Part shown: positions 37,170 to 46,290 of the stretch, in pieces
Numbering within the stretch: the first letter of the stretch is position 1
Layout of the letters: each line of letters begins with the position of its first letter
DNA from: Chitinivorax tropicus
GTDB lineage: Bacteria; Pseudomonadota; Gammaproteobacteria; Burkholderiales; SCOH01
Reading direction: 5' to 3'
Assembly (NCBI RefSeq): GCF_014202905.1
Contig: NZ_JACHHY010000009.1
Span: 1 to 64,000, forward strand
DNA length: 64,000 bases
The notes under the pieces: generated by a model
What the model was told of the DNA's origin: nothing
What the model saw: only the letters and a program-made list of their open reading frames with translations
The model's database searches: none
Position numbers and translations under genes: made by a program

Positions 37170-37790
37170 ATGTTGACGACCTGGCTGCAGGGATTGTTGA
37201 TGGGGGCCAGCCTGATCATGGTATTGGGCGCGCAGAATGCTTTTGTGCTGACGCAGGGCTTGCGGGGTAGGCATCGCATGTCATTGGCGCTGACCAGCGC
37301 GTTATGTGATGCATTGCTGATTATGATAGGCGTCGCGGGCATGGGCGCGTTGTTTGCCGGCAGCCCCGCTTTACTGGCGTGGGCAGCTTGGGCGGGTGCC
37401 GCATTCCTGGCCACCTACGGTGCCCGCTCGCTATACAGCGCGCTACGACCGGCCACAGCAGGCGCTCTGGTTGCAGCTGATACAGAATCCGGCGTCATCA
37501 AATTGATTTTGACCACTCTGGCATTTTCGTTGCTGAATCCACATGTCTATCTCGATACAGTCGTCTTGCTGGGCAGCCTTGGCAGTCAGCACGGCGACAC
37601 AGGCCGCTGGTGGTTCGGGGCGGGTGCCGCCACGGCGTCGTTCATCTGGTTCTTCAGCTTGAGTTATGGTGCCAAATTACTATTGCCGTTGTTCCAAAAG
37701 CCAAGCAGCTGGCGGATTCTGGACTGTTTGAACGGGCTGGTGATGTGGGGGATTGCAGCAACGCTGATTCAGAAGGCGCTGGCGCTATAA
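37170..37790 (+). CDS. argO: LysE/ArgO-family amino acid exporter
   Basis: 206 residues from ATG 37170. The N-terminus LMGASLIMVLGAQNAFVLTQGLR is the LysE/ArgO signature (given in part), followed by about six membrane spans and the NPHVYLDTVVLLG motif (about 122-134). It exports arginine/lysine across the inner membrane. The divergent argP gene is its expected activator. Confidence 0.92.
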   Translation: MLTTWLQGLLMGASLIMVLGAQNAFVLTQGLRGRHRMSLALTSALCDALLIMIGVAGMGALFAGSPALLAWAAWAGAAFLATYGARSLYSALRPATAGALVAADTESGVIKLILTTLAFSLLNPHVYLDTVVLLGSLGSQHGDTGRWWFGAGAATASFIWFFSLSYGAKLLLPLFQKPSSWRILDCLNGLVMWGIAATLIQKALAL

Positions 37791-38136
37791 CGACCCCACC
37801 GATGTTGAATACCCCCTCGTGCCTTCATTCACCACCTCTCCTGTCCCATCCTGACCCTATTGCACAAACCCTCAGCTGGGTGCCCCTGCTCTGACGCAGA
37901 TTGACGCCATCAGGCTGTGGCGATGATGGTGGGGTGCCCTCACCTGAACAGGGTGGGCGGCATGACCGTGGCAGGGGATACGTCCACAATCCCTTACCAT
38001 TCAACAACCTGCCTGCCACACCTCGCCCACAGGCGCTCCACCGAGCCATGCACTTGCCGGATACGTCATGCAGATTTCATTACACCACTCGTCAGGCGTG
38101 CTTTAATGGGGGTAACCACATGCTGACAGAGTCGAT
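37791..38136. other. Intergenic stretch of 346 bases
   Basis: No gene supported between argO and the alpha/beta hydrolase. GC-rich inverted segments around 37915-37960 may act as terminator of argO, but no T-run is present. No promoter stands out. Confidence 0.3.
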
Positions 38137-38955
38137 ATGTTCAATTACCGAGCCAAACCCAGCCTGGCGCTAGAGGTGCTGCATCACCCTGCTGCCAATG
38201 CGCCTCGCCCGCACCCGATTTTGTTCATCCACGGGGCATATTCCGCCGCCTGGTGCTGGGAGCCGCATTTTCTGCCGTTCTTTGCCGCGCAGGGCTATGA
38301 CTGCCATGCGTTGAGCCTGCGTGGGCATGGTGGCAGCGAGGGGCATGAGTATCTGTCGTTGACCAGCATCGATGATTATCTGGCTGACATCGAACAGGTG
38401 GTGGCAACTTTGCCGCAGGCGCCCATCCTGATCGGGCATTCGATGGGTGGGATGTTGGCACAGCTTTTTTGTCAGAAACACCCAGCAGCGGCAGCGATCT
38501 TGATGGCCTCGGTACCGCCAGAGGGCTTGCTGGGCGCGACCATGCAGTTGGCGTTTCGTGAGCCGCAGGCGTTTTTCGAGCTGAATCTGATCCATGCCAG
38601 CGATGGTCGGCTATCGACCATTGCGAGTATCCGCCGCCAGCTGTTTTCGGACAGCATGCCTGAGCAGGAAGCCATCCGCTATCTGGCGCGTTTCCAGCCT
38701 GAGTCGCATCGGGCGATTCTCGATCTGTCGTTTCTGCCATTCCGCCCCACGGCGGTGCCCAATCAGGTGCCAGTCTTGGTCTTGGGTGCAGAAAAAGATG
38801 GGCTGTTCCCGCCCTATCTGGTGCATGCCACGGCCAGCCGCTATGGCGTGAAGGCCGAGATCTTTCCCAACATGGCACATGTCATGATGCTGGAGCCGCA
38901 CTGGCAACAGCCCGCGCAGCGTATTGCAGGCTGGCTGGCGGAACAAGGGCTTTAG
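38137..38955 (+). CDS. Alpha/beta hydrolase
   Basis: 272 residues with the alpha/beta-hydrolase order: oxyanion HG (FIHGAYSAAWCWEP, about 31-44), RGHGGS, nucleophile elbow GHSMGG (Ser about 110), acid Asp in LGAEKDGLFPP (about 232) and catalytic His in NMAHVMMLEP (about 248). It resembles esterases/lipases of the lysophospholipase-like group. Substrate unknown. The ribosome-binding site is poor. thpR follows 21 bp downstream, probably co-transcribed. Confidence 0.88.
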   Translation: MFNYRAKPSLALEVLHHPAANAPRPHPILFIHGAYSAAWCWEPHFLPFFAAQGYDCHALSLRGHGGSEGHEYLSLTSIDDYLADIEQVVATLPQAPILIGHSMGGMLAQLFCQKHPAAAAILMASVPPEGLLGATMQLAFREPQAFFELNLIHASDGRLSTIASIRRQLFSDSMPEQEAIRYLARFQPESHRAILDLSFLPFRPTAVPNQVPVLVLGAEKDGLFPPYLVHATASRYGVKAEIFPNMAHVMMLEPHWQQPAQRIAGWLAEQGL

Positions 38956-38976
38956 CCCTCGGCAGACACAGGTGCC

Positions 38977-39507
38977 ATGGCAACCCAGCGGCTGTTTCTC
39001 GCGCTGTTTCCCAGCCACACGATCCAGCGGCGCTTGGCTGAGGCTGGCCGAGCGCTGCAAGCACATGTGGGCGGACGCTGTGTCGCCACACCCTTGCTGC
39101 ACCTCACCCTCGCCTTTTTGGGCGATACCTCGGATGACATCGTCCCGGCCCTGTGTGATCGGCTCGCCGCCGTATCCTGTGCCAGTTTCGATCTGACGCT
39201 GGATCAGGTCGGGGTCTGGCCCCAGGCGGGCATCGGCTGGATGCAGCCCACACAGCCCCCTGCTGCGTTATGGCAGCTGCATCGCTCCATTCAGCAACAG
39301 TTGCAGGCGTTGGGCTTGCCAGTTGAGCAGCGTGCATTCAAACCCCACATCACGCTGCTACGCAAGGCACCGCCCAGCAGGGGGCCACTGCCGCCATGCC
39401 CCGCCATCGACTGGCCCGTGACGACATTCCAGCTGATTGCCTCCACACTCACTACCAATGGGCCACAATACAGACCCCTGGCCAGCTGGCCGTTGGCGAG
39501 TGCCTGA
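38977..39507 (+). CDS. thpR: RNA 2',3'-cyclic phosphodiesterase (LigT/ThpR)
   Basis: 176 residues of the 2H phosphoesterase family. The two H-x-T motifs are present: HLTL (about 43-46) and HITL (about 125-128), each within the usual strand. The N-terminal RLFLALFPS matches ThpR. The enzyme opens 2',3'-cyclic phosphates on RNA ends in vitro. It lies just after the hydrolase gene. Confidence 0.92.
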   Translation: MATQRLFLALFPSHTIQRRLAEAGRALQAHVGGRCVATPLLHLTLAFLGDTSDDIVPALCDRLAAVSCASFDLTLDQVGVWPQAGIGWMQPTQPPAALWQLHRSIQQQLQALGLPVEQRAFKPHITLLRKAPPSRGPLPPCPAIDWPVTTFQLIASTLTTNGPQYRPLASWPLASA

Positions 39508-39660
39508 CGGTTCATCTGGCAGCGGCCCGTTACGCTGCCCGCCTGACAGCCCACTCGGCGTGCTGAGCCGTCACCATGGACATGGAAAATGTGCCAAACT
39601 CCGCCTTTGCCCAGCCAATAACGGCCCGGGCGAGTCTGATACCAATGCGATGGGGGAATC

Positions 39661-39978
39661 ATGCCACGTCCGACACCTTGTCAATTCGCAGCCTTGCTAT
39701 GGGCCTTGGCATTGCCATTGGCCACGCCCACCCAGGCCAAGGAGCCTGCCTCACAGCCCCCCACTTTACCGCCGATCAAGTTGTCTTTTACCTCTGCGCT
39801 GCGTGACTATCGGGCCTTCACCGATGCAGCCGTCAACAACTGGCGTGATACCAATGAGTTGGTAGGGCGGATCGGTGGTTGGCGTGCCTATGCCGCCGAA
39901 TCGGCTGCGGAACCTTTGCCCTCGGCTGATGCCAATCCGTCATCGATGCCACACCAACACCCAACCGAGCAGAAATGA
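39661..39978 (+). CDS. Exported protein of copper operon, unknown
   Basis: 105 residues from ATG 39661, with GGGGGAA upstream. Signal peptide residues 1-26 (LLWALALPLATPTQA). The mature part has one conserved-looking segment (SFTSALRDYRAFTDAAVNNW, about 42-61) and a Pro/Ala-rich tail ending MPHQHPTEQK. No family recognised. Its stop overlaps the start of the TolC-like gene by ATGA, so it is the first gene of the copper cluster. Confidence 0.7.
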   Translation: MPRPTPCQFAALLWALALPLATPTQAKEPASQPPTLPPIKLSFTSALRDYRAFTDAAVNNWRDTNELVGRIGGWRAYAAESAAEPLPSADANPSSMPHQHPTEQK

Positions 39979-41414
39979 ACACATGCACTGCCCCTGTGCT
40001 GCCCACTCGCTGGCGCTGCGGGCTGTTGATCCTGCTGGGCCTGCTATCTGGCTGCGCCAATGTGGATCTGACCACCCATCTGGATCAGGTTGACGGGCAG
40101 ATCAAGGCACTGAGCCCCGCCAAGCTGACCTTGGCCCGCACAGCGGATGAACAGGCGGAACGCGCCCGATTGGCCCAGGCCCTGTTACAAAGCCCAATCA
40201 CCCAGCAGGATGCGGTGCGGCTGGCATTGATCAACAGCCCGTCGCTACAGGCACTGCTGGCGCAAAATTGGGCGGACACCACGCGAGCTGCGCAGATGAG
40301 CCGGCTGCCCAACCCTGTCTTTGGTTTCGAGCGCATGGTCAGCGTCAGCGAATTGGAGCTGGGGCGGTCGCTGGCAATCGGGCTGCTGGATCTGCTGATG
40401 CTGCCCAAGCGCCACCAGCTTGCCCAGCAACGTATTGAGCAATCCAGGCTGCAGCTGGTCGGCCATGTGATCGACCAGATCACCATGACGCACCAAGCAT
40501 GGGTGCGGGCCGTGGCCGCACAAGAGACACTGCACTATGCGCGGCAGATCCATACCAGTGCTGAAGCGGGGGCTGAGCTGGCGCGGCGCATGCAGGCTGC
40601 GGGCAATTTCAACCGACTGAGCCGGTTGCGCGAGCATGCGTTCTACGCCGATGCCGCCACCCGCCTTGCCCGCGCCCAGCACCAGGCCACCGCCTCACGA
40701 GAAGCGCTGATCCGCCAGCTGGGGCTGGATGACCAGCAGGCGGAGTTGCTGCAACTGCCCGCCCGACTGCCATCGCTACCCGAGCAGGCGATGGACACGC
40801 AAACCGCCAGCGCACAGGCATCGCGGCAGCGCCTGGATGTGCAACTGGCCAAGCTGACGTGGGAGGCCACGGCCAGCGCCCAGGGAGTGAATACAGTGAG
40901 CAGTTGGACGGACATCGAGCTGGAAGCACGTCGGCAAACCAAGATGGACCGCCATGATGGCAAACAGGAAATCACCCGTGGCTATGAGGTGACGGTGCGG
41001 TTGCCCATTTTCGACTGGGGCGGATTGCGGCGTGATGGCTGGCGTGCCGACACGCTGGCCGCCGCCAACCAATTGGAGGCCACGCTGCGTCAGGCCGCAT
41101 CCAGCCTGCGCGAGCAGTATTCGGCTTACCGGACGGCTTATGACCTGGCGCGGCACTATCGTGAAGAGATCATCCCTTTACGCAAGGCCATCTCGGAGGA
41201 AAATCTGCTCCGCTACAATGGCATGTTGATCGGCGTGTTCGAGCTGCTGGCCGATGCCCGCGAACAGATCGACAGTGTGATCGGTGCCATCGATGCGCAA
41301 CAGCAGTTCTGGCTGGCGGATGCCGCATTGCAAGCCTCGTTGCTGGGCCGACCGACCGCGCTTCAACTGGATGCCCCGTCCAGCGCCCCCCGCCCGGCCA
41401 ATAACGAACACTGA
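39975..41414 (+). CDS. TolC/NodT-family outer-membrane lipoprotein
   Basis: 479 residues. Signal with lipobox LSGC (Cys27). The long coiled-coil halves with two TolC repeats are visible: QDAVRLALINSPSLQALLAQ starts the first (about 75-94), and LEATLRQAASSLREQYSAYR lies in the second. LPIFDWGGLRRDGW is the typical NodT/CusC beta-strand motif. It should form an outer-membrane channel. No RND pump or membrane-fusion gene follows; instead copper proteins do, so it may work with a pump encoded elsewhere. Confidence 0.88.
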   Translation: MNTCTAPVLPTRWRCGLLILLGLLSGCANVDLTTHLDQVDGQIKALSPAKLTLARTADEQAERARLAQALLQSPITQQDAVRLALINSPSLQALLAQNWADTTRAAQMSRLPNPVFGFERMVSVSELELGRSLAIGLLDLLMLPKRHQLAQQRIEQSRLQLVGHVIDQITMTHQAWVRAVAAQETLHYARQIHTSAEAGAELARRMQAAGNFNRLSRLREHAFYADAATRLARAQHQATASREALIRQLGLDDQQAELLQLPARLPSLPEQAMDTQTASAQASRQRLDVQLAKLTWEATASAQGVNTVSSWTDIELEARRQTKMDRHDGKQEITRGYEVTVRLPIFDWGGLRRDGWRADTLAAANQLEATLRQAASSLREQYSAYRTAYDLARHYREEIIPLRKAISEENLLRYNGMLIGVFELLADAREQIDSVIGAIDAQQQFWLADAALQASLLGRPTALQLDAPSSAPRPANNEH

Positions 41415-41430
41415 AGTGGAGTTGTCTGTC

Positions 41431-42843
41431 ATGCCGTCCCGCCGTGATTTTTTCAAACTCACCAGCCTGACCGGCGCTGCCGTCGCCACCAGCGCCGTGA
41501 GCCGCGTAGCCATGGCAGCCCTGCCCGAGCCGGTGATCCAGTCCCGCCCGGACACCATGCCACCACTGCTACCCGAGACAGGCCGCCCCTATCGCCCCGT
41601 GGTCACGCTGAATGGCTGGACACTACCCTGGCGGATGAACAACGGCGTCAAGGAATTCCATTTGGTGGCAGAGCCGGTCATTCGCGAAATGACACCAGGC
41701 TTCAAGGCGCACCTATGGGGGTACAACGGCCAAAGCCCTGGGCCAACCATCGAGGTGGTCGAGGGCGACCGCGTGCGCATCTTCGTCACCAACAAGCTGC
41801 CTGAGCACACAGCGGTCCACTGGCACGGCCAGCGCCTACCCAATGGTATGGACGGCGTCTCTGGCCTGACCCAGCCACCCATCCCACCGGGTAAGACCTT
41901 TGTCTACGAATTCGTGGCGCGCAGGCCAGGCACCTTCATGTACCACCCGCACGCCGATGAGATGACCCAAATGGCCATGGGCATGATGGGCTGCTGGATC
42001 ACCCACCCCAAGGGCCGGCACCCGCTCATCAGCGAGGTGGATCGTGATTTCTGCTTCCTGCTGAATGCCTACGATATCGAGCCCGGCAGCTACACGCCCA
42101 AGATCATGACCATGTTGGATTTCAACCTGTGGAGCTGGAACAGCCGTATCTTCCCTGGCATCGACAGCCTCAATGTCCGGCTGAACGACAAGGTCAGAAT
42201 CCGTATCGGCAACCTGACCATGACCAATCACCCGATCCACCTGCATGGCCATGAATTCATGGTCACCGGCACCGACGGCGGCCCCACCCCCAAACAAACC
42301 CGATGGTATGAGGTGACCACCGACATTGCGGTCGGGCAGATGCGTCAGATCGAGCTGATTGCCGACGAGGAAGGCGACTGGGCCTTTCACTGCCACAAGA
42401 GTCATCACACCATGAACGCGATGGGGCACAACGTGCCGACCTTGATTGGCGTGGATCATCGCAACATCGCCAAACAGATCAACCGATTGATCCCTGACTA
42501 TATGGTCATGGGCGAGCGTGGCATGGCGGACATGACCGAGATGGAAATGCCCATCCCAGACAATACCGCCCCCATGATGACCGGCACCGGCCCCTTTGGC
42601 TCACTTGAAATGGGTGGCATGTTCAGCGTGCTCAAGGTACGCCGTGACCAGAAACCGGGCGATTATCAAGACCCAGGCTGGTTCAAACACCCACCCGGCA
42701 CCGTCGCCTATGAGTACACCGGCCCGCTGGCCGAGCCGACTCGCGCCGCCCTCCCCAGCCATGCGCCCGCCCCGCCTGCCCACCCTCCGTCAGAAGTCAC
42801 AGAGGTCAAGGTACGCAAGCCCAATGGCCACCACTCGCACTGA
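41431..42843 (+). CDS. Tat-exported multicopper oxidase (CopA-like)
   Basis: 470 residues from ATG 41431. The Tat signal is MPSRRDFFKL...AVSRVAMAA (twin Arg at 4-5). All copper ligand motifs are present: HWHG (130-133), HPH (172-174), HPIHLHGH (267-274) and HCHKSHHTMNAM (320-331; Cys321, His326 and Met331 for type 1 copper). It probably oxidises Cu(I) in the periplasm. A Met/His-rich C-terminal part (MTEMEMPIPD, MMTGTG) suits copper binding. Starts 16 bp after the TolC-like gene. Confidence 0.92.
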   Translation: MPSRRDFFKLTSLTGAAVATSAVSRVAMAALPEPVIQSRPDTMPPLLPETGRPYRPVVTLNGWTLPWRMNNGVKEFHLVAEPVIREMTPGFKAHLWGYNGQSPGPTIEVVEGDRVRIFVTNKLPEHTAVHWHGQRLPNGMDGVSGLTQPPIPPGKTFVYEFVARRPGTFMYHPHADEMTQMAMGMMGCWITHPKGRHPLISEVDRDFCFLLNAYDIEPGSYTPKIMTMLDFNLWSWNSRIFPGIDSLNVRLNDKVRIRIGNLTMTNHPIHLHGHEFMVTGTDGGPTPKQTRWYEVTTDIAVGQMRQIELIADEEGDWAFHCHKSHHTMNAMGHNVPTLIGVDHRNIAKQINRLIPDYMVMGERGMADMTEMEMPIPDNTAPMMTGTGPFGSLEMGGMFSVLKVRRDQKPGDYQDPGWFKHPPGTVAYEYTGPLAEPTRAALPSHAPAPPAHPPSEVTEVKVRKPNGHHSH

Positions 42844-42867
42844 ACAGCCTCGACAAGGAGCACACAG

Positions 42868-43350
42868 ATGCATACCACCGCATGGATCGCCCGCTACCTA
42901 GCCTGCCTGCTGTTCTGGCCTACAGGATCAGCGCTGGCGAGTGGCCAGCATACCGGTGGACATGGCCACCAGCAGGCCGCCCTCGGCCAGCCTGGCAAGG
43001 CAGCCCAGGTCACCCGCACCATCACCATCGACATGCAGGACACCATGCGTTACCGGCCATCGTCCATCCAGGTGAAAAAAGGGGAAACCGTGCGCTTCGT
43101 CATCCGCAACAGTGGTCAGCTCAAACATGAATTCAGCCTGGGAACCGAGAAGATGCTGCTTGAGCATCTGGAAGTGATGAAGCGCTTCCCGGATATGGAG
43201 CATGACGAACCCAACCAAATCACCTTGGCACCGGGTGCGCAAGGCGAAATCATCTGGCGCTTCACCCAAGCGGGCCAGGTGCCTTTCGGCTGTTTGCAAC
43301 CCGGGCACTACGAGGCTGGTATGAAAGGCATCATCACCACCAAGCCTTGA
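42868..43350 (+). CDS. Periplasmic cupredoxin (plastocyanin/azurin-like)
   Basis: 160 residues; AAGGAG upstream. Signal peptide residues 1-24. The His-rich GQHTGGHGHQQ follows it. The cupredoxin fold carries a type 1 copper site: His in LKHEFSLG (about 89) and Cys, His and Met in FGCLQPGHYEAGM (about 139-151). VKKGETVRFVIRNSGQ is the usual strand pair. It probably passes electrons or copper to or from the oxidase encoded just upstream. Confidence 0.9.
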   Translation: MHTTAWIARYLACLLFWPTGSALASGQHTGGHGHQQAALGQPGKAAQVTRTITIDMQDTMRYRPSSIQVKKGETVRFVIRNSGQLKHEFSLGTEKMLLEHLEVMKRFPDMEHDEPNQITLAPGAQGEIIWRFTQAGQVPFGCLQPGHYEAGMKGIITTKP

Positions 43351-43397
43351 TCATATGATCGACGCCCCCATCGGCGGTCAACCCCACGAGGAATCCA

Positions 43398-43760
43398 ATG
43401 CACACCCTATCACGTCTGTTGACAGCCATGACCCTGGCCATCATCAGCGGCCTGCCCGCCCATGCGGCCACGGCCACAGAGCAACCAGCGCAGGCCACTG
43501 CCGCCGCCAATCAGGTGGATGGCGAAGTGAAGAAGATCAACCCGGAACAGGGCAAGATCACCATCAAACATGGCAACATCCCTCATCTGAACATGCCAGG
43601 CATGACCATGGTGTTTGGGGTAAAAGACGCTACGCTGCTTGACCGGATCAAGCCAGGTGATCTGGTCAAGTTCACGGTAACCCAGGAAGGGGCCAGGTTG
43701 GTGATCACCGACATCCAGGCAGTCTCCACTGACAAGACCACCGCCGCGCCCTTGCCATGA
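43398..43760 (+). CDS. CusF-like periplasmic copper-binding protein
   Basis: 120 residues with GAGGAA upstream. Signal peptide residues 1-24. The small barrel has the CusF copper site NMPGMTMVFGVKD (about 70-82), preceded by GKITIKHGNI carrying the His ligand. It binds Cu(I) in the periplasm and hands it to efflux. Last gene of the copper cluster. Confidence 0.92.
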   Translation: MHTLSRLLTAMTLAIISGLPAHAATATEQPAQATAAANQVDGEVKKINPEQGKITIKHGNIPHLNMPGMTMVFGVKDATLLDRIKPGDLVKFTVTQEGARLVITDIQAVSTDKTTAAPLP

Positions 43761-43772
43761 CGCCAATATCAT

Positions 43773-43797
43773 GAAAAACGGGGGCAACTGCCCCCGT
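43773..43797 (-). terminator. Intrinsic terminator of the rssA-like gene
   Basis: ACGGGGGCA / TGCCCCCGT (43778-43797), followed in the minus direction by TTTTTCATG. It can also slow plus-strand transcription from the copper operon. Confidence 0.8.
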
Positions 43798-43837
43798 CAT
43801 AGGTAGTGGATATGGCCTGCTCGGCGCAGGCAACCAC

Positions 43838-44740
43838 TCAGCCCTTCCAGTTGCCGATTTTCTGCCGGATGTACGGCAACGCGGCAACCGCAGCCTTTTC
43901 ACCCGCGCTCACCGCCTCATACTTCGAGTCGAAATCGGCGCCGCCAATGCGCCCCACCGCAGGGCGGATCACCACATCAGCATCATTCATCTCATAATTG
44001 GAAATGGATTGCCCCATGATGTTGACCGTCTGCAACAAGATGTCCAGCATGCCATTCACCTTGGTGTTGCTGGGTTTGGCCGAGATGTCGATGGCGATCA
44101 CGATATCCGCCCCCATGGCCTTGGCCGCACGCACCGGTACTGGCGAGGTCAAGCCACCATCGACGTATTCCGCACCGCTGATGATCACCGGCTCGAAAAC
44201 GCCCGGTACGCTACTGGATGCCCGCACCGCCTGACCGGTGTTGCCCTGGCGGAAAGTCACCATTCTGCCGGTTCTCAGGTCGGTTGCCACTGCGGCAAAG
44301 GGTTTAGGCAGCTTCTCAATTGGGCGGTTATGCAACAGGCGATTGACAAAAGACTGCAGCTCTTCGCCTTTGATGAATCCCTTGGTTGAGAACGTGAAAT
44401 CGGCAATGCTGTCGGAATTGACCTGGCCGACCATGCTCAGCATCTCATTGCCACTGAGGCCACCTGCATAGAGCGCGCCCACCACGCTGCCAGCACTGGT
44501 GCCGACCACAATGTCGGGGACGATGCCATTGGCTTCCAGAGTGCGGATCACGCCGATATGCGCAAACCCCTTGGCCGCCCCGCCACCCAGGGCGAGAGCA
44601 ATCTTGGGCTTCACATAGGGCTTGGCGGTCTTGACCGGCTCCGCAGGCTTGATCTTGGTGGGGTCAACCGCCGTGGCGTCCGGCAGGGTTGTACAGGCAC
44701 TCAACAGTGCCAACAGAAAAACAGGTAGTAGAAAACGTCG
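43838..44740 (-). CDS. Patatin-like phospholipase lipoprotein (RssA-like)
   Basis: 300 residues from ATG 44740, giving a lipoprotein signal with lipobox LLSAC (Cys17); an in-frame start 23 codons earlier would bury it. GGGAAKGFAHIG (53-64) is the oxyanion loop, GTSAG (81-85, Ser83) the nucleophile elbow, and VDGGLTSP carries the catalytic Asp. It hydrolyses acyl esters, probably at the membrane. Convergent with the copper operon. Confidence 0.9.
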   Translation of the reverse strand, partial: RRFLLPVFLLALLSACTTLPDATAVDPTKIKPAEPVKTAKPYVKPKIALALGGGAAKGFAHIGVIRTLEANGIVPDIVVGTSAGSVVGALYAGGLSGNEMLSMVGQVNSDSIADFTFSTKGFIKGEELQSFVNRLLHNRPIEKLPKPFAAVATDLRTGRMVTFRQGNTGQAVRASSSVPGVFEPVIISGAEYVDGGLTSPVPVRAAKAMGADIVIAIDISAKPSNTKVNGMLDILLQTVNIMGQSISNYEMNDADVVIRPAVGRIGGADFDSKYEAVSAGEKAAVAALPYIRQKIGNWKG

Positions 44741-45221
44741 CATAAAACCCAGGCAGGCCCGCCAACACACGATTGCAAGCCTTGACCTTCCAGATGACAG
44801 GATTGACAAGCGCGCTATTCTAACCGAGAACCGGGCCCGGCCGAAGACCGATCGCCTTTGACTGGAAATACCACCACTTATCGCCCAAGTATTTCATCAG
44901 ACTGCTTTTTCACTGGCCACTGTCGCGCCGTGTGCGATACTGCAGGGCTGCGCATCAAGCCGGACGGCGCACGGCATCATCAGACCACCTTATTGGGCCC
45001 GGGCTGGCCAACGCATATACCGGGGTGGCCAGTATCATGCCCTGTTCGATCATCGTGAGATCCCAATTACCAACACAACAAATCAATTCATTGATTTAAC
45101 AATGAAAAATCTGACGATGACAGATAAAAAAGACTTATCCATAGCAGCAGCCCCTAAACATGACTTGCCACACATATTAGCCGTAGACTATCGTGATAGA
45201 AATCGGGATTAGGAAGCCATC
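44741..45221. promoter_or_regulatory. Divergent region upstream of rssA-like and oxyR
   Basis: About 480 bases with no supported gene. Close to oxyR is a short palindrome, CTATC-GT-GATAG (45188-45199), 22 bp before the oxyR ATG. It resembles half of an OxyR site (ATAG/CTAT elements) and may allow autoregulation. Confidence 0.4.
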
Positions 45222-46148
45222 ATGACGCTTACCGAGTTACGCTACATCGTTGCCGTTGCCAGAGAGCGACACTTTGGCCGCGCGGCGGAAGCCTGCTTTG
45301 TCAGCCAACCCACACTGTCCGTGGCCATCAAAAAGCTGGAGGATGAGCTGGGTATCATCCTGTTCGAACGCAACAGTGGGGACATCACCATCACGCCCAT
45401 CGGCGGGCGCATCGTCGAGCAGGCGCAGCGGGTTCTGGAAGAAACCGCCGTCATCAAACAGATTGCCGCGCACGGCAAAGATCAATTGGCCAGCCCTTTG
45501 CGGCTGGGGGTGATCTTCACCATCGGCCCGTATCTGTTGCCGGATCTGATCCCCGCCATGCGTGAGCTGGCACCTGGCATGCCATTGATCATCGAGGAAA
45601 ACTACACTGCCCGCCTGGCGGAGTTGCTCAAGCAAGGTGAGGTCGATGTCGTGGTGCTGGCGCTGCCTTTCGCAGAGCCAGGCATCGTTGTCGAGCCGGT
45701 ATATGACGAGGAATTCCGGGTGGCGATGCCGGTGAATCATGAGTGGGAGAAGTTCCACACGATTGATCCCAATATCCTGAGTGATGAAAATGTCTTGCTG
45801 CTCTGCGCCGGCAATTGTTTCCGTGACCAAGTGCTACAAGTCTGTCCCGCCCTGAATCGCTCTGCCTTTGCCACCCAAGGGCAGCACTCGACACTGGAAG
45901 GCAGCTCGCTGGCCACCATTCGCTATATGGTCGCCAGTGGCAGCGGGGTCAGCGTCGTGCCGGCCTCATCCGTCGAGGGTAAATTTTCCGATGATCGCCT
46001 GTTGAGCGTGCGCCCGTTCAGCTCGCCCAGCCCATCCAGGCGGATTGTCCTGGCTTGGCGCAAGAGCTTCCCACGACCAGATGCAATCGACTCCGTCAAG
46101 CAGGCCATTTTGCGCTGCAAACTACCGGGCACCCATCCGATCCAATAA
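45222..46148 (+). CDS. oxyR: Hydrogen peroxide-sensing regulator OxyR
   Basis: 308 residues. LysR helix-turn-helix HFGRAAEACFVSQPTLSVAI (about 17-36). The redox cysteines are at Cys199 and Cys208 (CAGNCFRDQVLQVC), the same numbering as E. coli OxyR; an extra Cys195 precedes them. Oxidation forms a disulfide that activates peroxide-defence genes. The start ATG 45222 has GGAAG upstream. It stands alone, followed by a terminator. Confidence 0.96.
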   Translation: MTLTELRYIVAVARERHFGRAAEACFVSQPTLSVAIKKLEDELGIILFERNSGDITITPIGGRIVEQAQRVLEETAVIKQIAAHGKDQLASPLRLGVIFTIGPYLLPDLIPAMRELAPGMPLIIEENYTARLAELLKQGEVDVVVLALPFAEPGIVVEPVYDEEFRVAMPVNHEWEKFHTIDPNILSDENVLLLCAGNCFRDQVLQVCPALNRSAFATQGQHSTLEGSSLATIRYMVASGSGVSVVPASSVEGKFSDDRLLSVRPFSSPSPSRRIVLAWRKSFPRPDAIDSVKQAILRCKLPGTHPIQ

Positions 46149-46233
46149 ATCTGCCCAGCTGCGCCACCGGCGCCACCCATCAACCCTGGCCAGACGCGAT
46201 GCAGGCTGGCGCAATTGGCTGCGCTCCGTTAAC

Positions 46234-46266
46234 CTAGGTTCTGGCAACAGAACCTAGTCACTTTTT
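46234..46266 (+). terminator. Intrinsic terminator of oxyR
   Basis: Ten-bp stem CTAGGTTCTG / CAGAACCTAG with GCAA tetraloop, followed by TCACTTTTTCCC. Strong hairpin, moderate T-run. Confidence 0.8.
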
Positions 46267-46290
46267 CCCTTTCCGGATAGCCAACACTAC

